A stretch of 64,000 nt of DNA from assembly GCF_015142735.1 (NCBI RefSeq), contig NZ_JACSPN010000017.1, forward strand, positions 1 through 64,000. Direction: 5' to 3'. Shown piece by piece: positions 7,993 through 16,330 of the stretch. Source of the stretch: Oerskovia douganii. GTDB taxonomy: Bacteria; Actinomycetota; Actinomycetes; Actinomycetales; Cellulomonadaceae. The number at the start of each line of letters is the position of its first letter. The stretch's first letter is position 1. Under the pieces are notes generated by a model. The model did no database searches. It saw nothing but the letters and a program-made list of their open reading frames with translations, and was not told where the DNA came from. A program made the position numbers and the translations under genes.

Positions 7993-9482
7993 TGGACACG
8001 CTCAGCACGGCGTGGGCGGTCACCCGCCAGGTTGCGGGCGTGGTCGGGCACCTGTTCGCCTGGACTCTGCGGCCCTGGCGGCTGCTGCTGGCCTGCGTCG
8101 TGCTGGGCAACGTCCTCTTGCTTGGATCGCACGCCGCCGCCGGCTACGCGGTGCTGTGGAGCGTCCCGGCATTCTCGCTCGTCCGGGCTGTGTGGTTCGC
8201 GGTCGACCCGCTCACCTATGACGCGGTTCTCGGTGGACCGATCCGCCGCCGTGGGTGGCGACGCACGGCTCGGCGCAACTGGGTCCTGGTTGCCGAGCAC
8301 TGCGGTCTGGCGTCGACGCCTCGTGGCAACGAGCCCCGCGTGATTCCCCGGTTGCAGCGCGTCCGTGCGTCCGAGAACACCTTGTGCCTCCAGATCCGAG
8401 CTCGCATCGGGCAGACAGCCGACGACATCACCGAGGCGGCAGAGGCGATCGCCACCGCCTTCGGTGCTCAGTCCGTCGAGACCCGCCGACTCGGCGCGGG
8501 GTGGGTCGAGCTCGTCCTCACGATGCGTGAGTTGCTCGACGTCCCCACGTTCCCGACCATCCCGGTACGGGTCGAGACGTGCGCTGTCACGCTCGGGCGG
8601 TGCTCGGACGGGCAGCCGTGGCGTCTCGACCTCAGCGGACGGCACACGCTTGTCGTCGGCCGCACCGGCTCGGGGAAGGGCTCGATCTTCTGGGGCGTGG
8701 CGGGCAACCTCGCGCCGGCTGCGCACGCGGGCATGGTCAACCTCTGGGGCATCGACCTCAAGGGAGGCGTCGAGGTCGCTGTCGGTGCGCCGATGTTCTC
8801 CCACGTCGCGATGACCGAGGACAACGCAGTCCACCTCCTCCGGGCTCTGTACCGCGTGATCGTCGAGCGGCAGCGGATCATGCGTGGGCTGACCCGGCAG
8901 TTCGCGCCGAACCCGGGGGACCCGGTACACGTTCTGATGATCGATGAGCTCGCCGTGCTCACGGCCTACGCCTCGAAGGAAGTCGTCAACGAGGCCGCGA
9001 GCCTTCTCAAGCTCATCTTGACCCAGGGTCGCGCGTTCGGCGTCATCGTCGTCGCGTTCGTGCAGGACCCCCGCAAGGAGACCGTCGGCATGCGCGACCT
9101 GTTCACGCAGACCATCGCCTTGCGACTGGCCTCCGCTGCTGAGACGCGAATGGTCCTTGGGGACGGCACGGCCTCTGACTCGCCCGCACACCACATTCCC
9201 CGCACCATTCCGGGGACCGGGTATGCCGTCTCCGACGATGGGTTCGTCCAGCGGGTCCGCGCCGACTTCTGGGCCGACGACTTCATCCGCATGGTCGCCG
9301 CCACCTACCCAGCTCCGCCCGCACCGCCGCTGCCCGAGGACGCGCCCCCCGTCGCACCCGTGCTCTCGGACGCCTCACAGCCAGAGGAGTCGGCAAGGGC
9401 CGAAGGCACCGCTCGTCGTCCTCGCGCACCCCGCAAGCCCCGTACGCCCAGGACCACGGCCGAAGGCTCCGAGGTCGCCTGA
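7992..9482 (+). CDS. traSA: FtsK/SpoIIIE-type conjugal DNA translocase (TraSA)
   Basis: This is a 496-residue protein. Two hydrophobic segments lie at about residues 27-70, followed by an FtsK-like ATPase domain. Walker A is GRTGSGKG (223-230) and Walker B is VLMIDELAVL near 315. The C-terminus is Pro/Arg-rich. AICE translocases of this type pump double-stranded DNA between mycelial cells without a relaxase or mating-pore set, consistent with the absence of other tra genes here. Starts overlap on both sides (TGATG), so the operon is translationally coupled. Confidence 0.88.
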   Translation: MDTLSTAWAVTRQVAGVVGHLFAWTLRPWRLLLACVVLGNVLLLGSHAAAGYAVLWSVPAFSLVRAVWFAVDPLTYDAVLGGPIRRRGWRRTARRNWVLVAEHCGLASTPRGNEPRVIPRLQRVRASENTLCLQIRARIGQTADDITEAAEAIATAFGAQSVETRRLGAGWVELVLTMRELLDVPTFPTIPVRVETCAVTLGRCSDGQPWRLDLSGRHTLVVGRTGSGKGSIFWGVAGNLAPAAHAGMVNLWGIDLKGGVEVAVGAPMFSHVAMTEDNAVHLLRALYRVIVERQRIMRGLTRQFAPNPGDPVHVLMIDELAVLTAYASKEVVNEAASLLKLILTQGRAFGVIVVAFVQDPRKETVGMRDLFTQTIALRLASAAETRMVLGDGTASDSPAHHIPRTIPGTGYAVSDDGFVQRVRADFWADDFIRMVAATYPAPPAPPLPEDAPPVAPVLSDASQPEESARAEGTARRPRAPRKPRTPRTTAEGSEVA

Positions 9483-11029
9483 TGACGACGGCTGAGGCGG
9501 TGGACGCGGGCTTCTGGGGCCACTCCCCCGACGCCCCGCTCGACCTCGGAGACCTGAGGCCGTTCGAGGTCCAGTCCATCGCCTCACGCCTGATCGACCG
9601 CACCATGCCCGCCCTCGCCGACACCCTCGCGCGGGTCGGCAACTGCTCCCACCCTGTGCGCCTCGTCGGCCGCTTCGATGTCGTCAACGCGCGGACGGGC
9701 GAGATCGTCGAGACGTTCCACTCCGCCGACCAGCCCCTCGGGATGCTCTACAAGCCTTGCGGCAACCGGCGCGAGGACGTCTGCCCTGCCTGCTCGCGCG
9801 TCTATGCGCGTGACACCTTCGAGCTCATCTCGACCGGCCTGCACGGCGGCAAGGGCGTCCCCTCAACCGTCGCAGCGAACCCCCTCCTGTTCGTCACCCT
9901 CACAGCGCCATCGTTCGGCACTGTCCACGGTGTGCGGGAGAAGGACCGGAGGCCGCAACCGTGCCACCCTCGATCCCGTGCGACGGTCTGTCGGCATGGT
10001 CGATCCACGGCATGCTGGACCCGGCACGAGAAGGACGACGCCGTCGTTGGCGCTCCACTGTGCCCGGACTGCTACGACGTCGACTCCGCGGCCGTCTGGC
10101 AGTGGTTCGCTCCCGAGCTGTGGCGTCGCTTCACCATCGCCCTGCGTCGACACCTCGCCGCAACCCTTGGTGTCGCAGCTTCCGGCCTGAAGAACCACCT
10201 GCGCCTCGAGTACGCCAAGGTGGCCGAGTTCCAGGCTCGCGGCCTCGTCCATTTCCACGCCCTCGTACGCATCGACGGGCCGGACGGACCCGGCTCTCCC
10301 GCCCCCGTACCGGCAGCCTCGCTGGCCGACGTCGTTCGCGCTGCCGCGGAGTCCGTTCGGTACATGGCTCCTGCCGCCGACAACGGCGACGCCGACCGGG
10401 TACTCCGCTTCGGTCAGCAGGTCGATGTGCGAGAGGTTCGCGGGGGTGCGCCCGCTGGTCAGGACGTCACCGCTGAGCAGGTCGCCGCCTACCTGGCGAA
10501 GTACTCGACCAAGTCGGCGGGCGTCGACCCCGCCCGGCCCCGCCCCCACCTCGCCACCATGACCGCGGCCTGTCGCCGGCTCGCAGCACGTGCGCTCGCC
10601 GGCTGCCCATTCCAGTGCTCTGAACGCGCCGCAGACCGGCACCCGAGCCTGTGCGGTGACTGCTCCGCCAATCAGTACGCACTGCTCGGCCACTGGTCCT
10701 CGATGCTCGGATTCCGAGGCCACTTCTCCACGAAGTCTCGGCGCTACTCCGTGACTCTCGGTGCTTTGCGTCGTGCTCGGCACCGGTTCCAGCGGCTCAT
10801 GGCCGACGCTTGCCGCGACGGTCGAACCCTTGACACACGCGAGCTCGAAGCCCGGCTCATGGCCGAAGACGCCGAAGAGGCGACACTCGTCGTCGGGTCG
10901 TGGACCTTCGAAGGGTCAGGCTGGCCCCGGGCAGGAGACAAGGCCCTTGCCGACGCTGCCGCCTCCCGCGCCCGCGAGTACGCGCAGTGGCGGAAGGAGC
11001 AGCGCACCACCCACCACCCGGCGCGATAG
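9482..11029 (+). CDS. repSA: RepSA-type rolling-circle replication initiator
   Basis: This 515-residue protein has the HUH metal motif HFH at residues 257-259 (GLVHFHALV), an upstream LLFVTLTAPSFG motif and a downstream YLAKYSTKS carrying the likely nicking tyrosine. A Cys-rich segment (CGNRREDVCPACSRVY) is typical of RepSA proteins. It would nick the excised circle at its origin and drive rolling-circle replication. It overlaps the translocase gene stop and is followed by the xis-int pair. Confidence 0.85.
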   Translation: MTTAEAVDAGFWGHSPDAPLDLGDLRPFEVQSIASRLIDRTMPALADTLARVGNCSHPVRLVGRFDVVNARTGEIVETFHSADQPLGMLYKPCGNRREDVCPACSRVYARDTFELISTGLHGGKGVPSTVAANPLLFVTLTAPSFGTVHGVREKDRRPQPCHPRSRATVCRHGRSTACWTRHEKDDAVVGAPLCPDCYDVDSAAVWQWFAPELWRRFTIALRRHLAATLGVAASGLKNHLRLEYAKVAEFQARGLVHFHALVRIDGPDGPGSPAPVPAASLADVVRAAAESVRYMAPAADNGDADRVLRFGQQVDVREVRGGAPAGQDVTAEQVAAYLAKYSTKSAGVDPARPRPHLATMTAACRRLAARALAGCPFQCSERAADRHPSLCGDCSANQYALLGHWSSMLGFRGHFSTKSRRYSVTLGALRRARHRFQRLMADACRDGRTLDTRELEARLMAEDAEEATLVVGSWTFEGSGWPRAGDKALADAAASRAREYAQWRKEQRTTHHPAR

Positions 11030-11065
11030 CCGACCCAGACATTCGAGGCACGAAAGGAACAGCTC

Positions 11066-11272
11066 ATGAGCACACTCACCGGCGAGTCACTGGTTCTGAC
11101 GCAGGCCGAGGTGGCCACCCTTCTCCGTATTCCGGAGGCGACGTTGCAGGACCTCGCGAGGCGGGGACACAGCTCGATCCCGCGCGCGTGGAAGGTCGGG
11201 AGGGCGTGGCGGTGGCTCGCGTCGGACGTGGACGCGTTCATCGCCTCCCGGGGCGAGCGGCAGGCACCATGA
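11066..11272 (+). CDS. xis: Excisionase, helix-turn-helix
   Basis: This 68-residue protein contains a MerR/excisionase-like helix-turn-helix (LTQAEVATLLRIPEATLQDLARRG) and a winged end with WKVGRAWRW. It starts at ATG 11066, seven bases after a GAAAGGA ribosome binding site region. Its stop overlaps the int start (ATGA), the usual AICE xis-int coupling. It should bend att DNA and direct the integrase toward excision. Confidence 0.85.
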   Translation: MSTLTGESLVLTQAEVATLLRIPEATLQDLARRGHSSIPRAWKVGRAWRWLASDVDAFIASRGERQAP

Positions 11273-12525
11273 GCGTCAAGAAGCGCGTCTACTCGTACAC
11301 GGGCGACAACGGTGAGCCCCGCACGCGTACCGTCTGGCGCGCCCGCGTCTGGACCTACCCGCCGCACGGCCCCCGCCGCGAGGTCGAGGAAGAGTTCTCG
11401 ACACGTGCCCAGGCCGACGCGTGGGAGCGAAAGCAGCGAGACTCGGCCAGGGGACGCAACCTCGACCTCGAACGCACCCGGTTGTCCGACTCGGGACTCT
11501 GGGAGCGGGCCGAACCGGTCCTTCGACGCCGGCTCGCACCGCGGACGTTCAGCTACTACCGCGACGGGTGGAACGCGCGCGTCATCAAGACCTTCGGCGC
11601 CACGAAGGTCGGTGACATCTCGGTCGGTGAGGTCGAACGCGCTCAGGCGGAGTGGGCACGGACCGGCAGCGTCCACACAGCACGCCAGGCACGGTTCGCC
11701 CTCTCGGCCGTGCTGGGCGTCGCCGTTCGGGACGGGCTGCTCTCCGCGAACCCCGCGAGGTCCGCGAGGTCCGCGAGGTCCGCGAGGTCCGCGAGGTCCG
11801 CGACATCGTCGAACGCGGAGAAGCGCCACCGCCAGGAGCGCAAGGTCGGCATGACGCTCACCCCCGCGCAGCTCGCATCCCTCGTCGAAGCGGTCCGTGC
11901 GCTGCCCAACGGTGAGCCCTACGCGGTGATGGTCGACCTCATGGGATCCGCCGGTCTTCGCTACGGCGAGACTGCCGCCCTCCAGGTAGGTGACGTCGAC
12001 CTCACGCGCGGGATCCTGAGCGTCACGCATTCCGTCTCCGAGATGACGAAGGACGACGCCGACCTGGCAGCCGGCTACTCACGTGAAGGCAACCTCGTCT
12101 GGGGACCGCCCAAGGGAGGCAAGAGCCGCCTGGTCCCGATCCCGAGGCACCTGGTCGACCCGTTGAGCGAGCTGCTCGCCAAGCAGCCCCGGTCGGCCCA
12201 GGTGTTCCGATCGGAGCGCACGGGCTACGTGATCCGGGGCAACGTCCTCAAGTCCAAGGTCAAGGTGTCCAAGGGCGACGGAACGGCGATCCAGGGATGG
12301 ACTGCGTTCGTCGCGTGGCTCGGGTTCGCAGGCCTCCGGGTGCACGACCTGCGGGCCACGGCCGCCACGAACATGCTCGCAGCGGGCGTCCCTCCACACG
12401 TCGTGCGTGACATCCTGGGGCACGAGGACATCAAGGTGACGAACGGCTACGCGCGGTCCCACGACGACGCGTTCACCCGGGCCGTGGAGTCCCTGGCGGC
12501 CTACTCGCAGCGGGGCGGTGAGTGA
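11269..12525 (+). CDS. int: Tyrosine-recombinase integrase of the AICE
   Basis: This 418-residue integrase has all catalytic residues: Arg231 (GLRYGE), His359-x-x-Arg362 (VHDLR), His385 (LGHED) and Tyr394 (NGYAR). The N-terminal part is an arm-binding/core-binding region. Between the core-binding and catalytic domains (about residues 160-183) lies a Ser-Ala-Arg tripeptide repeat encoded by a 9-bp tandem repeat. The gene ends 42 bp before the central att copy, the usual AICE position. A reading frame open further upstream overlaps xis and is not the start. Confidence 0.92.
   Translation: MSVKKRVYSYTGDNGEPRTRTVWRARVWTYPPHGPRREVEEEFSTRAQADAWERKQRDSARGRNLDLERTRLSDSGLWERAEPVLRRRLAPRTFSYYRDGWNARVIKTFGATKVGDISVGEVERAQAEWARTGSVHTARQARFALSAVLGVAVRDGLLSANPARSARSARSARSARSATSSNAEKRHRQERKVGMTLTPAQLASLVEAVRALPNGEPYAVMVDLMGSAGLRYGETAALQVGDVDLTRGILSVTHSVSEMTKDDADLAAGYSREGNLVWGPPKGGKSRLVPIPRHLVDPLSELLAKQPRSAQVFRSERTGYVIRGNVLKSKVKVSKGDGTAIQGWTAFVAWLGFAGLRVHDLRATAATNMLAAGVPPHVVRDILGHEDIKVTNGYARSHDDAFTRAVESLAAYSQRGGE
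11753..11811 (+). repeat. 9-bp tandem repeat in the AICE int gene
   Basis: Six perfect copies of CCGCGAGGT run from 11753 to 11806, followed by a partial CCGCG. Nine is a multiple of three, so copy number can change without a frameshift; each unit adds Ser-Ala-Arg to the interdomain linker of the integrase. Confidence 0.95.
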
Positions 12526-12567
12526 CCGTGACGGGGAACGCGACGGGGAGCAGCCGCAACCACCCCG

Positions 12568-12670
12568 GGAACGACGAAGGCGCGGCCCCTAGTTTCCTAG
12601 GAACCGCGCCGATTCGCGTACTGTGCGCCCGGAGGGATTCGAACCCCCAACCTTCTGATCCGTAGTCAGA
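12568..12670 (-). repeat. att repeat copy 2 (AICE/prophage junction)
   Basis: 98 bases match copy 1 and 103 bases match copy 3 (57372-57474). It holds the 3' part of tRNA-Arg and the terminator hairpin, but sequence after 12670 is prophage, so the tRNA is not completed. It is the shared junction: right end of the AICE and left end of the prophage. Confidence 0.93.
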
Positions 12671-12748
12671 ACTTATTGGAACTAGACTAGGGATAAGGCG
12701 CCGTTCGGCGCCCCAGGCAGCCTCCGAGTTCTTCGACAGTTCCGACTA

Positions 12749-12770
12749 GTCGGCTACAGTGTTGGCTACA
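12749..12770 (+). promoter_or_regulatory. Candidate integrase arm-type sites, left prophage end
   Basis: Two direct repeats, GTCGGCTACA (12749-12758) and GTTGGCTACA (12761-12770), start 12 bp apart between att2 and the phage int gene. The same pair with the same spacing lies beside the right att copy (57329-57350). Phage tyrosine integrases bind such repeated arm sites flanking the core. Confidence 0.6.
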
Positions 12771-12788
12771 TACCGAACGGAGTTCCAG

Positions 12789-13994
12789 ATGACAGCCAGG
12801 ACCAGGCGCGAGCACGGCTCCGGAGGTGTCTACCAGCGCGCATCCGACGGCCGCTGGATCGCCACCATCGAGGCCGGCACCACCATCAGCGGCACCCGCC
12901 GACGGATCACCGTCTCCGCCAAGACCGAGGCCGAGTGCAAGGCCAAGCTCAAGAAGAAGCGGCAGGAGATCGACCGCGACGGCGCACCTGCAGCTGGAGT
13001 GCACGGCAGCACCACGGTCAAGACCTGGGCCGCCGAGTGGCTCAAGATGCACGAGCGCGCCGTCCGCCCGAAGACGTTCGCCACCGACCGCTCGAGCGTG
13101 GGTCGCTGGATCATCCCGACCATCGGCCGCCGACGCCTCGCCGAGCTCACCCCCGCGGACGTCCGCCAGGTCACCACGGCCGTCAGCGACGCCGGCCGCT
13201 CGTCCACCACGGCCCGATACGCGCAGGGCGTCCTGACCCGCATGCTGCGCGCCGCGATCGTCGAGGGCCACGCCGTCCCCCAGCGCGTCCTGATGACGAA
13301 GGCGCCCGCGAAGGCCGCGTCCACGCGCGGTGCGATCCCCATCGAGCAGGCCAAGGCCATCCTCGCTGTCGCCGCTGACCAGCCGGGTGGGTCCCGCTGG
13401 GTCGCCGCGCTCCTGCAGGGCATGCGGCAGGCCGAGTGCATCGGCCTCACCTGGGACTGCGTCGACTTTGACCGCGGCCTCATCGACGTGTCCTGGCAGC
13501 TGCAGCAGCTCCCGTACAAGGACCGAGCCCGGGGCATCTTCCGCGTCCCGGACGGGTACGAGGCGCGACAGCTGCGGCTCTCGTGGCACCTGGTGCGCCC
13601 GAAGACGTCGTCCGGCTACCGGGTGCTGCCCATGCTGCCCTGGTTCGCGACGTCGCTGCAGACATGGAAGGCCGTCGCCCCGGAGAGCCAGTACGGGCTG
13701 GTCTGGGCCCGCCCGAACGGCGACCCGCTGGACCCGCCGGAGGACAGCGAGGCCTGGAACGCCACCCAGGAAGCCGCCGGCGTCGCCAAGGCGAACGGCG
13801 AGCGGTACACACTGCACGAGGCTAGGCACACGACCGCGACGCTCCTGATGGAGGCCAACGTGCCGGACGTCGTGGTGACGTCGATCCTGGGGCACTCGAG
13901 CATCGTCACGTCGAAGGGCTACCAGCACGCCGCGGACAAGCAGACGCGCGACGCCATGGAGCAGGTGGCCGGGCTGTTGGGGCTCGGGGCCTAG
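12789..13994 (+). CDS. int: Phage tyrosine-recombinase integrase
   Basis: This is a 401-residue integrase with Arg213 (QGMRQAE), His343-x-x-Arg346 (LHEARH), His369 (LGHSS) and Tyr378 (KGYQHA). The N-terminus (SGGVYQRASDGRWIATIE) is an AP2-like arm-binding domain, and residues about 70-160 are the core-binding domain. I chose ATG 12789; an in-frame start ten codons earlier lacks a ribosome binding site. The AGTTCCA motif of the early control regions ends one base before this ATG. The stop meets the convergent protease gene in a shared CTAG. It differs clearly from the AICE integrase although both use the same tRNA. Confidence 0.93.
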   Translation: MTARTRREHGSGGVYQRASDGRWIATIEAGTTISGTRRRITVSAKTEAECKAKLKKKRQEIDRDGAPAAGVHGSTTVKTWAAEWLKMHERAVRPKTFATDRSSVGRWIIPTIGRRRLAELTPADVRQVTTAVSDAGRSSTTARYAQGVLTRMLRAAIVEGHAVPQRVLMTKAPAKAASTRGAIPIEQAKAILAVAADQPGGSRWVAALLQGMRQAECIGLTWDCVDFDRGLIDVSWQLQQLPYKDRARGIFRVPDGYEARQLRLSWHLVRPKTSSGYRVLPMLPWFATSLQTWKAVAPESQYGLVWARPNGDPLDPPEDSEAWNATQEAAGVAKANGERYTLHEARHTTATLLMEANVPDVVVTSILGHSSIVTSKGYQHAADKQTRDAMEQVAGLLGLGA

Positions 13995-14437
13995 CAGGCC
14001 CGTTCGATGCGGTCGAGGCGCTCAACGATGAGCAGCTTCTCCGCGTTCGTGAGGCGAGTCAGGCGGCGCCAGAGGACGTCGGACGGCACCTCGAGGTAGT
14101 CGGATGCCATGTCGAGGTTCTGCGGGTGCAGGGCCATGGCTTCGGCGATCTCGTCGACGTTGTCGAGGAGCCGATCGCATGCGAGGTCATCGGCTTCGCG
14201 CTCCCACCGGATGGCGAACCACTTCGCTGGCGCCTGGTGGGCGTGGTGCTTGAGGTCGATGTGCGCGAGCTCGTGCGCGAGGGTGGCGTTGCAGTTCGCC
14301 TGGTCGAGGTCGACGTCGAGAACGATGACGTTCTCGGTGGTGATCCAGGCCCCCCGTAGCGGCGCGATCTTCGCGAGTCCGATCTTCACATCGGGGTGTC
14401 GCTCGGCAGCGTCGCGCCACGGGGAGTGCCTGCTCAT
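13991..14437 (-). CDS. ImmA/IrrE-type metalloprotease
   Basis: This 148-residue protein has the zinc protease motif HELAH at residues 55-59 and a later Glu-rich helix (READDLACDRLL) typical of ImmA/IrrE (COG2856) proteins. Such proteins cleave the cognate XRE repressor to start induction in phages and ICEBs1. It lies eight bases downstream of the XRE gene on the same strand, fitting a repressor/anti-repressor pair. ATG 14437 follows an AGGAG-like sequence. Confidence 0.85.
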   Translation of the reverse strand: MSRHSPWRDAAERHPDVKIGLAKIAPLRGAWITTENVIVLDVDLDQANCNATLAHELAHIDLKHHAHQAPAKWFAIRWEREADDLACDRLLDNVDEIAEAMALHPQNLDMASDYLEVPSDVLWRRLTRLTNAEKLLIVERLDRIERAC

Positions 14438-14445
14438 CCTGCCTC

Positions 14446-14826
14446 CTACTTGGCCTGCCTGATCTCTCGCGCTACTTGCAGTGCTCGCAGCTTGGCTGCG
14501 GTGACGACTTCGTCGCGTTCCTCGAGCGATAGCCCCTCGAGCGCCTTGGCGTCGATGTCGAGGAGGATGCCGTCCGCCGCTTGCAATGAGGGTGCCACAT
14601 CGGCTTCGGCTAGTCCTCGTGCGACGCGGTCGAGGTAGCCCAGGGGCCACCCGAAGTAGGTCTCGATCTTGCCGAGGCTCGTGGATCGCGGCCATCGCTG
14701 GCCGTTCAGGAAGTCGTGGACCGTGCCGGGGTCGAGCTTCGCCTCGCGGGCGAGCTGGATCGGCTCCATGGAGCGCTCTCGGAGGGCCACTCGTACTGCT
14801 TCTCGTGCCTTGTCGTAGTCAGGCAT
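14446..14826 (-). CDS. XRE-type phage repressor candidate
   Basis: This 126-residue protein has an N-terminal helix-turn-helix (PIQLAREAKLDPGTVHDFLNGQRWP) and a Leu/Glu-rich C-terminal half that may dimerise. It is the first gene of a leftward operon with the ImmA-like protease and faces the rightward early genes across a 260-bp control region, so it is the best candidate for the immunity repressor. TGGAACT sites in that region are its likely targets (inference). Confidence 0.75.
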   Translation of the reverse strand: MPDYDKAREAVRVALRERSMEPIQLAREAKLDPGTVHDFLNGQRWPRSTSLGKIETYFGWPLGYLDRVARGLAEADVAPSLQAADGILLDIDAKALEGLSLEERDEVVTAAKLRALQVAREIRQAK

Positions 14827-15088
14827 GGGGAACCCCTCGCTGTGGTCACTGTGTCTCCGTCGTCTTCATGGAACACCAAGGATCTCGGTCTGAACAGTAT
14901 GGAACTCTACACGGTTTGACTGGCAAAAGTGCTGGTCAACAGGGATCTCGCCCTGCCCTCAAGCCTGTCGTTCGGGTGAACTTCCATGCCATCTTCCGTG
15001 TTCACCGTTGACTTCACCGGAACTTAGTGGAACTATCGGAGACATCAAGGGAACAACAACGGAGTTCCCCAGACCTACGGAGCCCCCG
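14827..15088. promoter_or_regulatory. Immunity control region between divergent operons
   Basis: This is an A/T-richer gap with exact TGGAACT copies at 14900-14906 and 15028-15034, a CGGAACT variant at 15018-15024, and an inverted pair GGGAAC...GAGTTCCC at 15050-15069. TTGACT at 15008-15013 is a possible rightward -35 box; the matching -10 is weak (AACTAT, 15031-15036) and overlaps a TGGAACT site. No gene fits here. Confidence 0.6.
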
Positions 15089-15304
15089 ATGCCACGTCCT
15101 TCCACGAAGACCCGCCCTGTTCCCCAGCGCGTGTCCCGCTCGGTGTCCACGTTCGCCGCTGCACTCGACCTGCCGGCGTCCTCGGTCTACGACCTCATCT
15201 ACTCCGGTCGGATCGAGGCCAAGCGCGCTTCCAGCGCCCGCGGTGCCCGGTACCTGATCACGACGACGCCCGAGGAGTACCTCGCGAGCCTCGTCGACGC
15301 CTGA
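15089..15304 (+). CDS. Small helix-turn-helix protein (Cro/Xis-like)
   Basis: This 71-residue basic protein contains an excisionase/MerR-like DNA-binding segment (VSTFAAALDLPASSVYDLIYSGRIEAKR ... YLIT). I prefer ATG 15089; an upstream in-frame ATG at 15008 would overlap the operator region. As the first rightward gene it may be Cro or the excisionase partner of the phage integrase. Confidence 0.6.
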   Translation: MPRPSTKTRPVPQRVSRSVSTFAAALDLPASSVYDLIYSGRIEAKRASSARGARYLITTTPEEYLASLVDA

Positions 15305-15392
15305 CGCACCTGCTTCACCCCGCACATAGCAACGGGGCCCGGCGCATCCACCACAGACGACCGGACCCCATCACTCGAGAGGAACACTACCG

Positions 15393-15518
15393 ATGGACAG
15401 GTACGAGAGGAACCTCGCGCTTCGCGAGGATGCCCCATCCGAGGTTGAGCTGGAGACGCTCGCGGACCTCATGGCTGACGAGGCCGAGCGCCGCTGGGAA
15501 CTGGCAGGCGACCGATGA
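15393..15518 (+). CDS. Small acidic phage protein, unknown
   Basis: A 41-residue product (starting MDRYERNLALRE) begins at ATG 15393 after GAGAGGA. It is Glu/Asp-rich and probably helical. Its stop overlaps the next start (ATGA), which supports a real gene. No function recognised. Confidence 0.6.
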   Translation: MDRYERNLALREDAPSEVELETLADLMADEAERRWELAGDR

Positions 15519-15724
15519 GCGCCGTCCGGGACCTGCGCCCCGGGGACCGCTTCCTCACCCCGGGCGGGCGCGAGCTGACCGTCCGCAAGACGCGGGCGTA
15601 CACGCTCGGGCGCTACGGCACGGTCGAGGTCCTGACCGTCGAGCCGTACATCCCGACCGAGCCCGGGGAGACGTTCATCGCTGACGGCGCCTACCCCATC
15701 CAGGTCATCGGAGGTGCCGCGTGA
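15515..15724 (+). CDS. Hypothetical phage protein, 69 residues
   Basis: It starts at ATG 15515, overlapping the preceding stop. The sequence (LRPGDRFLTPGGRELTVRKTRAY) suggests a small beta-barrel similar to short phage domains near replication genes. It is coupled to the next gene by GTGA. Function unknown. Confidence 0.6.
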   Translation: MSAVRDLRPGDRFLTPGGRELTVRKTRAYTLGRYGTVEVLTVEPYIPTEPGETFIADGAYPIQVIGGAA

Positions 15725-15828
15725 CCGAGGACCTGATCGACGCCGGCCGGGAGCTCACCACCGCCCAGCTGCTCCGGATCCAGATCGACTACGCCCGGCA
15801 GTACGAGCAGACCGGGGACGACGAGTGA
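15721..15828 (+). CDS. Very small phage protein, 35 residues
   Basis: GTG 15721 overlaps the preceding stop, and its own stop overlaps the following GTG. The product is polar and helical. Support comes only from the unbroken chain of coupled starts. Confidence 0.45.
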   Translation: MTEDLIDAGRELTTAQLLRIQIDYARQYEQTGDDE

Positions 15829-16010
15829 ACCCGCTGGGTGTGGCGATCGTCCTCGCCACCGCGACCACCCTCACCGTCGCAGCCGTGATCTACGGGGTGA
15901 CCGCTCCCCCGATGTCCGGCGCCCAGCTCATCGCAGCCCCCGGACTGCTCCTGACCGCAGCACTGCTGCTGCACCGACTCGCACGCACCGCACGGAGGTA
16001 CCAGCCATGA
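15825..16010 (+). CDS. Small membrane protein with two transmembrane segments
   Basis: This 61-residue product starts at GTG 15825. Hydrophobic stretches at about residues 4-24 (VAIVLATATTLTVAAVIYGV) and 32-50 (LIAAPGLLLTAALLLH) suggest a helical hairpin in the membrane, with a basic C-terminus. Role unknown; early membrane proteins of phages sometimes act in exclusion. Confidence 0.6.
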   Translation: MNPLGVAIVLATATTLTVAAVIYGVTAPPMSGAQLIAAPGLLLTAALLLHRLARTARRYQP

Positions 16011-16330
16011 CCACCACCAAGACCCAGTGGGCCGTCTGCTACTGCAGGGACGGGCTCCACTCCACGCCCGACCACGAGTCGTGGCAGAGCTCGCCCAACA
16101 AGCCGCACCACACGCTGACCCACTACGAGCCGACCGGTCACATCCTCAAGGAGGAGGTCGAGTCGACGATCACGGTCGTCGCCTACGGTGCCGCCTCGCC
16201 CGAGGCCATCGACCTCGGCCCGGAGATCGCCACGATCGACGTGGCCGAGCCCGCGCTCCAAGTCCGGCCGGGCGCCAACCGCCACGGTGCGGCCGCGGCC
16301 ACCTTCTCCCTCGCGGGCGGTGCACGATGA
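16007..16330 (+). CDS. Hypothetical phage protein, 107 residues
   Basis: It starts at ATG 16007 and overlaps both neighbours (ATGA). Cys and His near the start (VCYCRDGLHSTPDHESW) could bind metal. Coupled to the exonuclease gene. No family recognised. Confidence 0.6.
   Translation: MTTTKTQWAVCYCRDGLHSTPDHESWQSSPNKPHHTLTHYEPTGHILKEEVESTITVVAYGAASPEAIDLGPEIATIDVAEPALQVRPGANRHGAAAATFSLAGGAR

Larger units (their letters stand above)
1..12665. mobile_element. AICE (actinomycete integrative and conjugative element) in tRNA-Arg
   Basis: The segment between the first two att copies carries the usual AICE module in order: Pra-like activator, FtsK/TraSA translocase, RepSA initiator, small excisionase and tyrosine integrase, with int ending 42 bp before the central att repeat. 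Cargo in the left half is a three-gene restriction-modification-like cassette plus a regulator and inositol-phosphatase pair. AICEs of the pSAM2 type integrate in tRNA 3' ends, replicate as rolling circles and move double-stranded DNA with one FtsK-like protein; the gene set here fits that. The left border is uncertain because the window begins exactly at the repeat. Confidence 0.9.
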
